IMG/VR virus record: IMGVR_UViG_3300006790_000073
Location: 1-30,772 of that record
DNA from: a virus
Reading direction: 5' to 3' (one strand)
Length of the DNA stretch: 30,772 bases
A program made the translations under genes and the position numbers. A model generated the notes under the pieces. That model was not told where the DNA came from. It saw only the letters and a list, made by a program, of their open reading frames with translations, and made no database searches. Positions 1 to 7,011 of the stretch are shown here, in pieces. Within the stretch, counting starts at the first letter, position 1, and every line of letters begins with the position of its first letter.

Positions 1-30
1 CCCATGTGCCAGCCGCGTCATCGCGGCCGA

Positions 31-104
31 GGCGAGTTGGCGGAGTGGTTACGCAGCGGATTGCAAATCCGTGTACACCGGTTCGATTCCGGTACTCGCC
101 TCCA
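31..104 (+). tRNA. tRNA-Cys (GCA), likely prophage attachment gene
   Basis: The sequence folds as a complete cloverleaf. A 7-bp acceptor stem joins 31-37 with 94-100, followed by the discriminator U and an encoded CCA at 102-104. The anticodon stem GCGGA/UCCGU encloses the loop UUGCAAA, whose anticodon is GCA. The T arm has a canonical TTCGATT loop. It decodes cysteine codons for the host. A tyrosine integrase gene ends about 115 bp downstream and faces the tRNA, which is the usual layout when a phage integrates into a tRNA 3' end and restores it. The attL core would then lie within the T-arm/acceptor 3' half, but no second copy is present here to define it. Confidence 0.97.
80..104. other. 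putative attL core (3' end of tRNA-Cys)
   Basis: This is inferred from context. Tyrosine integrases commonly recombine at the T-loop/acceptor part of a tRNA gene and leave an identical segment at the far prophage end. Homology to the host tRNA ends at position 104, and phage-like A/T-rich sequence starts right after it. The matching attR lies outside this window, so the core limits are not defined. Confidence 0.45.
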
Positions 105-108
105 TTTA

Positions 109-148
109 ATTTCAAGCACTTAGAAGATTTTTCGCTTTAGCTTGAAAT
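109..148. repeat. inverted repeat next to attL
   Basis: ATTTCAAGC at 109-117 is a perfect inverted copy of GCTTGAAAT at 140-148. A second interleaved pair, CTTAGA at 119-124 and TCTAAG at 153-158, lies alongside. The gap from 105 to 220 holds no gene and is clearly richer in A/T than its surroundings. The repeats could be integrase or excisionase arm-type sites, or a weak terminator between the tRNA and the converging integrase transcript. The sequence does not decide between these. Confidence 0.4.
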
Positions 149-220
149 CGCGTCTAAGCAAATGTCTAAACATTCTGTTTTTGTTCTGTTCGTTTTTCGG
201 GCCAAGAACAGGGTGTGGCG

Positions 221-1237
221 TTATGGCTTTTTGTGGCGACTTTGGGCTTCGATTGCCCGCACGCGCTGACGGATTTGCTGGGTGTAGTGTGCGACCATCT
301 TGGGGCTTTGCCCGGTGACTGCGGCCACCAGTTCGTCATTGCATCCCGCTTCGACCAGTTCGCATGCCGCGTTGTAGCGCCAGCTGTGGATGTCGAAGTC
401 CAGCGCCCCGATGTCTTCCCTGATCTTCCGAATGGCCTGCGAAGCGCCGCGATATGACCAGCGATTGGTCGCGCGGTGGTTCGTCAGCATGAACAGCGAC
501 CGGCGTGGTGCCGCGTCCAGCGCCTCCTGAAGCGCGGGCACGATGGGCACCCAAAGCCGTTTCCCGGTCTTGTTCTGTTTGACCGTGATTCCCCCGTCCT
601 GAATGTCGCCCCACCGCATTTCCAGCACATCACCGATGCGCTGGCCGGACCCAAGGCACAACTCCATTAGAAGGCGTTCGCGGGTGCCAAGGGGGGCGGC
701 TTCGCGGAAATCGTCTATCAGGCTTTGCGGCCATGGCAGTCGTGGGTCTGTGTCCACCTTCAGCAGCGACACGCCCTTGGCAGGGTTGTCAGTGCGCCAC
801 CCAAGGTCGATGCAGTGTTCCATCAGGATGCGGATGACCTTCACCGCATAGTTCGCGAAGTACGGCTTTTCGGCGTTCTGGTCGCGCAGGCGGATCACAT
901 CCTTGCGCTGCAGGTTGGCCGGGTTCAGCGGCCCGAACCGTTCGTCAATGAAAGCGGTGTACTTGTCATAATCCAGCGCCGTGCGTGGCTTCAAATTCCG
1001 ATAGCGCGGCGACTTGTGGTAGCTGCGAATGAGCGCGGAAAAGCTGCGGCGCAGGACTTTGGGCTGTTCGTCACCCTTCAGGATGGCGGCGTATTCGGCC
1101 CAAAATTCGGGGGTTCCGAAGTCCGCCTTGATCTTTTGCGAAGGCCAGCCGCGCCGCTGAAAATATAGCCCATTGCGTTGTCGGTATATGAATTTAGGAA
1201 GCTCCCGCTTTGTCATATCGCATATCCACTTTGTCAA
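221..1237 (-). CDS. int: tyrosine recombinase / phage integrase
   Basis: The 338-aa protein is a site-specific recombinase that integrates and excises the prophage. The N-terminal half (residues about 60-150) matches a core-binding SAM-like region. The C-terminal catalytic domain shows Arg200 (GSGQRIGD), Lys223 in the beta-hairpin (KTGKRLWVP), His284-x-x-Arg287 (HSWR) and Tyr318 (AHYTQ) as the nucleophile. The usual LGH box reads TGQ, so the His/Trp position is Gln310, an uncommon but tolerated change. The track start is TTG at 1237. An in-frame ATG at 1216 gives a 331-aa protein, and neither start has a strong Shine-Dalgarno site. It is the last gene of the leftward operon and overlaps the preceding small gene. 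It points at tRNA-Cys, its probable target. Confidence 0.95.
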   Translation of the reverse strand: MTKWICDMTKRELPKFIYRQRNGLYFQRRGWPSQKIKADFGTPEFWAEYAAILKGDEQPKVLRRSFSALIRSYHKSPRYRNLKPRTALDYDKYTAFIDERFGPLNPANLQRKDVIRLRDQNAEKPYFANYAVKVIRILMEHCIDLGWRTDNPAKGVSLLKVDTDPRLPWPQSLIDDFREAAPLGTRERLLMELCLGSGQRIGDVLEMRWGDIQDGGITVKQNKTGKRLWVPIVPALQEALDAAPRRSLFMLTNHRATNRWSYRGASQAIRKIREDIGALDFDIHSWRYNAACELVEAGCNDELVAAVTGQSPKMVAHYTQQIRQRVRAIEAQSRHKKP

Positions 1238-1379
1238 ATTCCGAAAGGTTTTCCGGTTCCGTTTCTAATTCTAACTCGATTCGTTTTCCCTCGATCACCA
1301 CGCGCTTGACAACCCGCCCTTCGGCTTCGAAGGCTTTCAGGTAATTCAGGGCTTTCTTTTCGGCTGTCATGGCTGGCAT
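1194..1379 (-). CDS. small conserved phage protein, unknown function
   Basis: About 61 aa, starting MPAMTAEKK. The ATG at 1379 has a good Shine-Dalgarno AGGGGA six bases upstream. The alternative ATG at 1370 overlaps the stop of the DUF5131 gene as ATGA. The protein is short and highly charged: residues KALNYLKAFEAEGR followed by alternating hydrophobic/charged residues (VVKRVVIEGKRIELEL) suggest a helix and a beta-strand pair. It sits directly upstream of the integrase and overlaps its start, so it is translationally coupled to it. An excisionase or integrase-accessory role is possible from position alone, but no HTH or winged-helix signature is visible. I do not recognise the family with certainty. 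Confidence 0.65.
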   Translation of the reverse strand: MPAMTAEKKALNYLKAFEAEGRVVKRVVIEGKRIELELETEPENLSEFDKVDMRYDKAGAS

Positions 1380-2434
1380 GGTGCGTCCCCTTCCAGCAGG
1401 CCGCGTGGCACCTCGTTCCACTGCTGTCCGTCCAGTGATCGCCCGGCGGCTTTCTTGCCGATGCGGTGCATGGACATAGGGCGCGGACCTGCAAACGCAC
1501 CGTGGGGTGCTTTTGGGAACTGCCCCTTTTTTCCCAAATCGTATTCTGTGCCGTCACTGTCCATGCAGATGCCATCGAACCGGCGGCGGGTGTCAGCGTC
1601 CGGATGTTCTTCTGGCGCTTCATCAAACAGAATGGGGTCGATGGTTTCATTGTGTTCGGAATAGGGTTGCCATTCCCCCCACTGTTTGAAGAAGAAAGCG
1701 ACACCGGCGGCGGTGCACTGGTCGCGCAAGTCGCGTGCCCAATCGGGGTGCATCGGGCGGGCGTTCGGGCCGCTTTCGCCGCCGCAGATGACCCAATCAA
1801 TGTGCGGGCCGCTGCGGCCAAGGCCATCGACGCCGGTCAATGCGCCGTGGCAGATAGTGATGTTTTTGCTGATTTTCCCCTTCGGGACTGCGGCGAAGTC
1901 TATGCTTCCCAAAAGCGGTTCAGCGCTGACAAACCGAATTGCCGCAGGCGCGGCCAGCAGGTGCGGAATGTTCTGGTTGGCCGTCTTCTGTGTCCCGGCG
2001 CTGGTGCCAAGCCATACGTGGGGCCAGCCATCCCCCCAATCTGGCGGCAACATCTTCGCGATGTTCTGTGGGCGCTTTGTCAGCAGCAGCCAATCCAGTT
2101 GGTCACATTCCCGAATGAGCGCCCAAAGGTCTTCGCGCCAGCTGCTGGCCACGGCATTGTCGAAAACATCGGCCAGCGATGCGCAGAAGACCCGCTGTCG
2201 CCGCCCGTGGGTGGCGTGGAAGGCTTCGGCCTGCGCGTTCCACCGGCGCGGCTTGTTCCAGTTCTGTGCGCTAGTCCTGCGCCGGGGGGCCTTTGGTCCC
2301 CAATGGATGCCGCCGGTGAACCTTTGGTCGCGATTTTCGGCATAGCAGTGGTCGCATTCCGGGGCGACCTTCTGGCATCCTTCCCACGGATTGAACGTGT
2401 GATCTGTCCATTCAATTTTCGACTGTTCAGCCAT
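1367..2434 (-). CDS. DUF5131 family protein (phage Gp37/Gp68-like)
   Basis: The 355-aa protein starts MAEQSKIEWTDHTFNPWEGC, the typical opening of the DUF5131 / phage Gp37-Gp68 family found in mycobacteriophages and many prophages. Cys20, Cys27 and Cys30 form a C-x6-C-x2-C cluster in the N-terminal region, reminiscent of the radical-SAM iron-sulfur motif (C-x3-C-x2-C) but with different spacing. Later segments VFCASLADVFD, WLLLTKRPQNIAKMLP, VWLGTSAGTQ, RFVSAEPLLG and WVICGGESG are characteristic family motifs. The start at 2434 has AAAGGA seven bases upstream and overlaps the DUF4031 stop. The biochemical function is not established; a metal-cluster enzyme is inference. It is in the leftward early operon. 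Confidence 0.9.
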   Translation of the reverse strand: MAEQSKIEWTDHTFNPWEGCQKVAPECDHCYAENRDQRFTGGIHWGPKAPRRRTSAQNWNKPRRWNAQAEAFHATHGRRQRVFCASLADVFDNAVASSWREDLWALIRECDQLDWLLLTKRPQNIAKMLPPDWGDGWPHVWLGTSAGTQKTANQNIPHLLAAPAAIRFVSAEPLLGSIDFAAVPKGKISKNITICHGALTGVDGLGRSGPHIDWVICGGESGPNARPMHPDWARDLRDQCTAAGVAFFFKQWGEWQPYSEHNETIDPILFDEAPEEHPDADTRRRFDGICMDSDGTEYDLGKKGQFPKAPHGAFAGPRPMSMHRIGKKAAGRSLDGQQWNEVPRGLLEGDAPCQP

Positions 2435-2753
2435 GGGCTCGTCCTTTCACGCAGGCGGCTTTCGCCGCTTCGACTGCGGCGCGTTCGTCAAGGTCTGCGA
2501 ACCACTTGCTGCGGTATCGCTTCACCACATCGACCAGCTGGCGGCGGTTCACTTCGATGGCCCCGGCAGCGACCGCCTTGGACCGCATCGCTTTGCAGAT
2601 GTCGAAGTGTGGATGGCTGGCGTGCTGGAACCACTTGCGGGCCACTCCAATCTGGTCGGCCATCGCCAGAAGTTCTTCCATGCTGTCGGCCAGCATGTGG
2701 CACATGACCATCCGACCGACGCGGTGACGGGGTGCATCGACATAGACGGCCAT
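2427..2753 (-). CDS. DUF4031 domain protein
   Basis: About 108 aa, starting MAVYVDAPRHRVGRMVMCH. The ATG at 2753 shares one base with the stop of the previous gene and follows a GAGGAG ribosome site. The opening YVDAPRH, the segment HMLADSMEELLAMADQIGV and the later HFDICK motif match the DUF4031 family, small proteins common in phages and bacteria. Several conserved His, Asp and Trp residues (VDAPRH, WFQH, HPHFD) suggest metal or nucleotide binding, but no activity is established. The last bases overlap the DUF5131 start, so the two are probably co-translated. Confidence 0.85.
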   Translation of the reverse strand: MAVYVDAPRHRVGRMVMCHMLADSMEELLAMADQIGVARKWFQHASHPHFDICKAMRSKAVAAGAIEVNRRQLVDVVKRYRSKWFADLDERAAVEAAKAACVKGRAHG

Positions 2754-3121
2754 CACATCAACTCCTCGGTTTCGTGCCGGGTCAACGCGCCCGGTTCTTC
2801 CCAAACGAATGCGCCATCCATCGTTGTCTCGAGGCGGTCGCGGGCGATTTCCAAGATTTCAGAAACGATGCGCCCGCGAATTTCCTTGGCAATCCGCCGT
2901 TCGCGCAGTGCGGGGTGTTCGATGGTAGGGGTGATGCCATCGTGGATCTGCACCAGCCTTTCCAGTTCATCCCAAAGTGCATCGCAGCACGCCCCGTGGT
3001 GGCCAATCTGTTTTTCAGGTGCCCGCGACCATGCGGCGGCGTCATCGCGTGCCGTCAAGGCCCGTTTCGCCAGCGCCAGCACGCGCTGCAGGTCATCGTG
3101 GATTTCTGACGGTTGGGTCAT
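2753..3121 (-). CDS. hypothetical protein, helical
   Basis: 122 aa, starting MTQPSEIHDDLQRVL. It is almost entirely predicted helix with many charged residues and one Cys-Cys pair (HHGACCDALWDEL). The start overlaps the SNF2 gene stop as ATGA and the end overlaps the DUF4031 start as TGATG, so it is embedded in the operon. No family recognised. The amphipathic segments RVLALAKRALTARDD and LRERRIAKEIRGRIVSEILE could form coiled coils. Confidence 0.75.
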   Translation of the reverse strand: MTQPSEIHDDLQRVLALAKRALTARDDAAAWSRAPEKQIGHHGACCDALWDELERLVQIHDGITPTIEHPALRERRIAKEIRGRIVSEILEIARDRLETTMDGAFVWEEPGALTRHETEELM

Positions 3122-4776
3122 TCGCTTGCCTCCCGGCCAAGGACTGCCATGGCCAGCTTGCGCATGCGGCTGTCATCCATCTGTTTGGCGTCGAAGCCCT
3201 GCATCGGGTCGATGATGCCCCGGCTTTGGTCGGCCTTGACCCCTAGCATGTCCATGATGACAGGATCGCTGCCGCCAGCGGTGTGCAGGTAGTGCGCGGT
3301 GACTTGTCTGGTCTGACCGGGGCGGCGCAATCTGCCGATGACCTGTTTGTGCACCTGCGGTGACCAATCCAATTCGCCAAACACCACGTCGCTGCAGTAT
3401 TCCTGCAGGCCGTCAAGGCCAGCGCCAGACCGCAGGGAAATCATCATCACGCGGGCATCGCCCTTGGTGAAGCGTTCGACGTTTCGGCGCTTGCCTGCGG
3501 GGCTTTCTGTCCCGGTGTACATGACCGGGTTATGGTGCTGCAGTGCGCGGTTCCAGATGTCATAGACATCGCGGTGCCAGCCTGCCAGCAGCACGCGGGG
3601 GCTGTCGCGCAGCAGAAGGTCCACATAGGCCGCAACGGAGTCGGCCTTGGCCACGCCTGTCAGCAGGCGCATCTTCATGTCCAATTCCCGCGCAGCTTGT
3701 CCGGCCTTCACGAATGACCCTTCCAGAACGGTCATCGCCAGTGTCTTGAATAGGTCTTCGGCGTCCTGTGCTGCCCCCTCGTTCCAGCCCACTTCCCAAT
3801 CGACCGTGTTCAAGGGCGGCATCTGTGCCGACACCGTTTCATCGAATTCGGTGCGGCGCAGAAAATACCCCTTGTCGCGCAGGTAGGTGCCAAGGGCGTC
3901 CGGGTTTTTGACCGTCTTCCCCCAATCGCACCATTCGCGCATGAATTCATCGCGGTTGCCCAAAAGGCCCGGTTCGATGAACTGCATCACGTTGAAAATT
4001 TCATCGCCGTAGTTGTAGATCGGTGTGGCGGTCAGGCCCATCGAAACATCGGCTGTCGAAGACAGCAGGTCTGCAGCGACACCCTTGGCAGTGCCCCTGC
4101 CGGTGCGCAGTTCCTGCACTTCATCATAAATGACCGTGCGGAACAGGCCGGTGTTGATGACATCGGTCCAGCCCGCGATGTTCGAATACTTGAACACATA
4201 GGCATCTGCCATCGGCAGGTCATAGGGTTTGGTGCCCTTGATGATGTGCGTGCGAAGGTTTGTGAATTCCTCCGCACGGTCTGCCCATTGCCCGGCAAGG
4301 TGGGGCTGCACCACGATAGCGGCTGGCAACGGTGCGCCGCTGGTCAGTGTGCATAAGGCGGAAATCGTTTTCCCAAGGCCAAGGTCATCGCCTAGCAGCA
4401 GGTTCGGGTTCTGAATTGTCAGTGCTGCAGCTTGCTGCTGATAGCCATAAGGCTGTCGGCCTTCCACAAAGCCGGATGCTGTCGCGGGCTTCCAGTCTGG
4501 CATCAGGATGCGTTCGCGTTCGGCGGCTTTCGTTGTGATGCGTTCGACACCGGCAGTCAGGTCGGCTTCATGGGTGTGCTTCAGGGGATAGCGCTGCATG
4601 AACCAGTGCAGGTCCGCGCGGTTTTCGTCGGTGTCGGTCAGAACGATTTCCTGCGCGGTCTTCGGCACCTTTGTGAACAGGCGCTTGAAAGCTATGGCGA
4701 CGTGCGGCTGAAGGTCGGTGATGCGCCAGTGCGGCGGGTTTTCCCCAAGGTTCAGGCTTCCATAGGTGATGGTCAC
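3118..4776 (-). CDS. SNF2-family DNA helicase/ATPase
   Basis: Superfamily 2 DNA-dependent ATPase, about 552 aa from a GTG start at 4776. That start overlaps the nuclease stop as GTGA and is preceded by GGGGAGGGG. A longer frame to 5037 only reads out-of-frame nuclease sequence, so I reject it. Visible motifs are GDDLGLGKT (Walker A, about residues 130-137), YDEVQEL (motif II, DEVQ rather than DEAH, about 217-223), GLTATP (motif III, about 247-252), SLRSGAGLDGLQ (motif V) and QVIGRLRRPGQT (motif VI). Phage SNF2 proteins of this size usually travel with a small PD-(D/E)XK nuclease, as here, and are thought to act in replication or recombination. A role in defence or anti-defence is possible but unsupported. 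Confidence 0.93.
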   Translation of the reverse strand: MTITYGSLNLGENPPHWRITDLQPHVAIAFKRLFTKVPKTAQEIVLTDTDENRADLHWFMQRYPLKHTHEADLTAGVERITTKAAERERILMPDWKPATASGFVEGRQPYGYQQQAAALTIQNPNLLLGDDLGLGKTISALCTLTSGAPLPAAIVVQPHLAGQWADRAEEFTNLRTHIIKGTKPYDLPMADAYVFKYSNIAGWTDVINTGLFRTVIYDEVQELRTGRGTAKGVAADLLSSTADVSMGLTATPIYNYGDEIFNVMQFIEPGLLGNRDEFMREWCDWGKTVKNPDALGTYLRDKGYFLRRTEFDETVSAQMPPLNTVDWEVGWNEGAAQDAEDLFKTLAMTVLEGSFVKAGQAARELDMKMRLLTGVAKADSVAAYVDLLLRDSPRVLLAGWHRDVYDIWNRALQHHNPVMYTGTESPAGKRRNVERFTKGDARVMMISLRSGAGLDGLQEYCSDVVFGELDWSPQVHKQVIGRLRRPGQTRQVTAHYLHTAGGSDPVIMDMLGVKADQSRGIIDPMQGFDAKQMDDSRMRKLAMAVLGREASE

Positions 4777-5132
4777 AATGCGCCCCTCCCCAATGAGACA
4801 AGGAACAGCGGCACCCCGTGAATCTGATCGGGCAGGCCAAGGTATGTGCCGGTGACCAGTATCAATCCGGTCAGCCGGTCGCCTTCGCAGTAGCGTTCCA
4901 TCTGGCGATAGATTTGGCGGCGCGGGCATCTGGTTTTCACCTCGATGCCGATGGTGTCGGCCACCATGAAGTCGATGCGGTCTTTCGGCCCCATGCGCAC
5001 TTCGCGTTCGAAGGGCGTACCGGTGCTGGTCAGCCAATCTTCCAGCGCGTCCTGCAGCGCCAGTTCGGTTGTCACAGGCATGCGCAGGCCGCGCAGCTGG
5101 TGGGTCAGGGCTTGGGGTGTGATGTCAGACAT
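4773..5132 (-). CDS. PD-(D/E)XK-like small nuclease
   Basis: 119 aa, starting MSDITPQALTHQLRG. The ATG at 5132 has GGAGG six bases upstream, and the longer frame to 5264 overlaps the neighbouring gene. The core is ELALQDALEDWL, then FEREVRMGPKDRIDFMV, then IGIEVKT. This is the E...D-x(n)-E-x-K pattern of the restriction-nuclease fold, with the Asp in RIDF and Glu/Lys in EVK. The helix IYRQMERYC follows, as in Holliday-junction and VRR-NUC enzymes. The gene is coupled by GTGA overlap to the SNF2 ATPase, so the two probably form one DNA-processing unit. The exact substrate (branched DNA, nicked DNA or ends) cannot be read from the sequence. Confidence 0.8.
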   Translation of the reverse strand: MSDITPQALTHQLRGLRMPVTTELALQDALEDWLTSTGTPFEREVRMGPKDRIDFMVADTIGIEVKTRCPRRQIYRQMERYCEGDRLTGLILVTGTYLGLPDQIHGVPLFLVSLGRGAL

Positions 5133-5391
5133 CTTCCGCCTCCCGTACCGGGTCCAGCAGGTTGCGGTGCACGGGCACGAATGGCCAGTCTTCGCCCCTG
5201 ATGGCTGCACGGCTGCGCAGAGTTTCGGCTTGGTGGTGATAGCCAAGCCATGACCACGTGACATCGGTGGTGGTGCCCTGACCGGACAGGTGCAGCAGTT
5301 CGCCTGTCTGCGGATTGCGCAGGCGCACCTTGTCCTTGGCCAGCAGGGTCTGGAACGCGCGTTCCTTGGGGTTTGCGAACTGCACCGGCAT
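5125..5391 (-). CDS. hypothetical protein
   Basis: 88 aa, starting MPVQFANPKERAFQTLLAK. The ATG shares a base with the preceding gene's stop (TGATG), and the end overlaps the nuclease start by 8 bp. It is soluble, with a central NPQTGELLHLSGQGTT segment and several Trp residues (WSWLGYHH, WPFVP). It sits immediately upstream of the nuclease-SNF2 pair, so a link to DNA processing is plausible but only positional. No family recognised. Confidence 0.7.
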   Translation of the reverse strand: MPVQFANPKERAFQTLLAKDKVRLRNPQTGELLHLSGQGTTTDVTWSWLGYHHQAETLRSRAAIRGEDWPFVPVHRNLLDPVREAEDV

Positions 5392-5618
5392 CAGAAGGCA
5401 ATCTCTTCGGCGTCACGGCGGGCCGCGAAATCACAATCCGTCAGCGCGAAATCGCGGGTGCCGTTCTTGTCGTGGTCGAAGCCTTCCAGCAGCCATTGCG
5501 GCTGCGGGTGATACTTGGTCGCGCCCCAATAGATGCGGATCGGTGTGACCGTTCGAATGGCGAACTGGCCGCGCCAGTTGACATAACCGAATTCGATGAT
5601 GCGGGGATGGTCAGGCAT
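5391..5618 (-). CDS. hypothetical protein, small beta-rich (phage family)
   Basis: 75 aa, starting MPDHPRIIEFGYVNWRG. The ATG at 5618 overlaps the upstream zinc-finger gene by 8 bp. Segments YWGATKYHPQPQWLLEGFDHDK and TRDFALTDCDF resemble a small protein seen in many alphaproteobacterial prophages and loci, in which a W-L-L-x-x-x-D-x-D-K core precedes RDFAL. I know of no assigned function. The fold looks mostly beta-strand, like a small barrel. Confidence 0.75.
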   Translation of the reverse strand: MPDHPRIIEFGYVNWRGQFAIRTVTPIRIYWGATKYHPQPQWLLEGFDHDKNGTRDFALTDCDFAARRDAEEIAF

Positions 5619-5826
5619 ATCGCTTTTGGCTCCAATAGTGTTCCCGCGCCCATGCGACCTGTTCAGCGACGATTTGCGCGGCGGTTTTGGCGATGCGACC
5701 AGTGCCGTTGCACTGATTGCAGGGAATGTCGGTTGAACCGAAGACGGTGCGCTGCCGGTCGGCTTCGCGCCGCAATTCACAGGCTGGGCAGGTGTAGCCA
5801 TTGCCGTGCAGCGTGGGGTCTGGCAT
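5611..5826 (-). CDS. small zinc-ribbon protein
   Basis: 71 aa with two C-x2-C knuckles: YTCPACELR near residue 13 and IPCNQCNGTGRI near residue 37. The second is of the DnaJ-type C-x-x-C-x-G-x-G form. Four cysteines of this spacing usually bind one zinc. The ATG at 5826 has GGAG six bases upstream. Small zinc-ribbon proteins in phage early operons often bind nucleic acid or a host protein; that is inference. Confidence 0.75.
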   Translation of the reverse strand: MPDPTLHGNGYTCPACELRREADRQRTVFGSTDIPCNQCNGTGRIAKTAAQIVAEQVAWAREHYWSQKRYA

Positions 5827-5829
5827 TGG

Positions 5830-6060
5830 TCACTCCGCATTGTCCTTGGCCCACCCCATCACCTTGAATTTCAGGAAGTCACCGATGCGGGATGCGACAT
5901 CGCAGTGCGCCTTGTTCCGGCCATAGGTGGTGACGTGTTCGCCGCAGGGTTCCGGTTCTTCGCCCACGCGCCGCGCAATGATGACCACTTGGTCATAGCC
6001 ATAGGATTTCGCGATGCGTTCGGCGGCGCTGATCGGGATGGGCTTCATCGGGGCGGTCAT
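5830..6060 (-). CDS. conserved phage hypothetical protein
   Basis: 76 aa. Segments AERIAKSYGYDQVVIIARRVG and GEHVTTYGRNKAHCDVASRIGDFLKFKVMGW form a pattern I recognise from other alphaproteobacterial phages, without an assigned function. The first half looks like an alpha-beta unit, and the second carries conserved His and Cys residues (EHVTTYG, KAHCD). It starts two bases after the GapR-like gene stop. Confidence 0.75.
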   Translation of the reverse strand: MTAPMKPIPISAAERIAKSYGYDQVVIIARRVGEEPEPCGEHVTTYGRNKAHCDVASRIGDFLKFKVMGWAKDNAE

Positions 6061-6062
6061 GG

Positions 6063-6449
6063 TCAGGCCATCCCCAATGCTTCTTTGTACATTTCCAGCA
6101 CGGCCTCTTCTTCGGCCACATCATTGGCATCGCGCTTGCGCAGTGCGATGACCTTGCGCATCACCTTGGTGTCGTACCCACGGCCCTTGGCTTCGGCCAT
6201 CACCTCCTTCTGCTGGTCAGCGATGTCCTTCTTTTCCGCGTCCAGACGTTCGAAGCGTTCAATGAAAGACCGCAGTTCTTCGGCGGTGACCCGATAGGAA
6301 TTATCGGCGGCAGAATCGAAAGTGGGATCTGGTTTCATCGGGGGCTTTCCCTTCATGCGGCGCAATTCTTCGGTTCGCGCCTTCATGGCGGCGACCGTGG
6401 TTTCCACCGTTTGGTCGCCTGCCGTTATCGTGACGCGGGTGTCATCCAT
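6063..6449 (-). CDS. DUF2312 / GapR-like DNA-binding protein
   Basis: 128 aa. Residues about 52-128, from YRVTAEELRSFIERFERLDAEKK through EVMAEAKGRGYD to VIALRKRDANDVAEEEAVLEMYKEALGM, match the DUF2312 family. Its Caulobacter member GapR binds A/T-rich, overtwisted DNA and supports replication. Here an extra N-terminal extension of about 50 residues (MDDTRVTITAGDQTVETTV and on) precedes the domain, whereas chromosomal GapR is about 90 residues. The start shares a base with the NYN gene stop. A role in phage or host DNA topology is a family-based inference. Confidence 0.9.
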   Translation of the reverse strand: MDDTRVTITAGDQTVETTVAAMKARTEELRRMKGKPPMKPDPTFDSAADNSYRVTAEELRSFIERFERLDAEKKDIADQQKEVMAEAKGRGYDTKVMRKVIALRKRDANDVAEEEAVLEMYKEALGMA

Positions 6450-6994
6450 CAGGCTGCAGCGCCGTCGCGGGCTTTGCGGGCGATGGCATCGCGCAGGGTG
6501 TCCAGTTCCACGAAAGCGTCAGCTGCGCGGCGCAGGTCATCGGCAATCATCGGGGGTTGCGTGCGCATGCTGGACACCACGGTGACCCGCGTGCCGCGTT
6601 CCTGAAGGAACGTGACCAGCGGGGTGAAGTCGCGGTTGCCGGTGAACAGCACGGCATGGGCGATGGCCGGTGCCAGCTTCATCACTTCCACGGCCATTTC
6701 GATGTCGGTGTTGCCCTTGATGCGCTTACGCCCGTCTTCGGCTTCAAAGACCTTGGCGGGCTTGGTCACCACGTTCCAGCCGTTGTACTGCATCCAGTCC
6801 ACCAGCGGGCGGATGGCCACGTGGTCATCAGTGTCGGCCAGCGGGGTGAAATAGCTGGCCCGCAGCAGCCGCCCCTTGGTCTGGAAGGCTTCCAGCAGGC
6901 GCTTATAGTCCACGTCGAACTGCAACGCGCGGGCGGTGGAATAGAAATTGGGGCCGTCGATGAACAAGGCCAAGTTTTCGTCTTTGTAGAACAC
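6449..6994 (-). CDS. NYN domain protein (LabA/PIN-like)
   Basis: About 181 aa from a GTG at 6994 with AAAGGA six bases upstream; a TTG at 7015 is also possible. The core NLALFIDGPNFYSTA, then KGNTDIEMAVEVM, then VLFTGNRDFTPLV is the LabA-like NYN family, a PIN-like metal-dependent ribonuclease fold. Acidic residues are Asp13 (FIDG), Asp97 (NTDIE) and Asp122 (NRDF). The usual SGDxDF reads TGNRDF, so one conserved acidic position is Asn120 and activity may be altered. Chromosomal relatives are common in Rhodobacterales. The phage copy lies between a small membrane peptide and the GapR-like gene. RNA cleavage is inferred from the family. Confidence 0.88.
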   Translation of the reverse strand: MFYKDENLALFIDGPNFYSTARALQFDVDYKRLLEAFQTKGRLLRASYFTPLADTDDHVAIRPLVDWMQYNGWNVVTKPAKVFEAEDGRKRIKGNTDIEMAVEVMKLAPAIAHAVLFTGNRDFTPLVTFLQERGTRVTVVSSMRTQPPMIADDLRRAADAFVELDTLRDAIARKARDGAAA

Positions 6995-7011
6995 GGGCAA
7001 TCCTTTCGTGG

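Noticed and set aside
1466-2707. Long plus-strand open frame (413 codons)
   Set aside because: It is the antisense shadow of the DUF5131 and DUF4031 genes, a common artefact in GC-rich DNA. Its sequence resembles no family.
4777-5037. N-terminal 87-residue extension of the SNF2 frame
   Set aside because: It only reads the nuclease gene in another frame. A GTG with strong ribosome site and GTGA overlap at 4776 gives the proper start.
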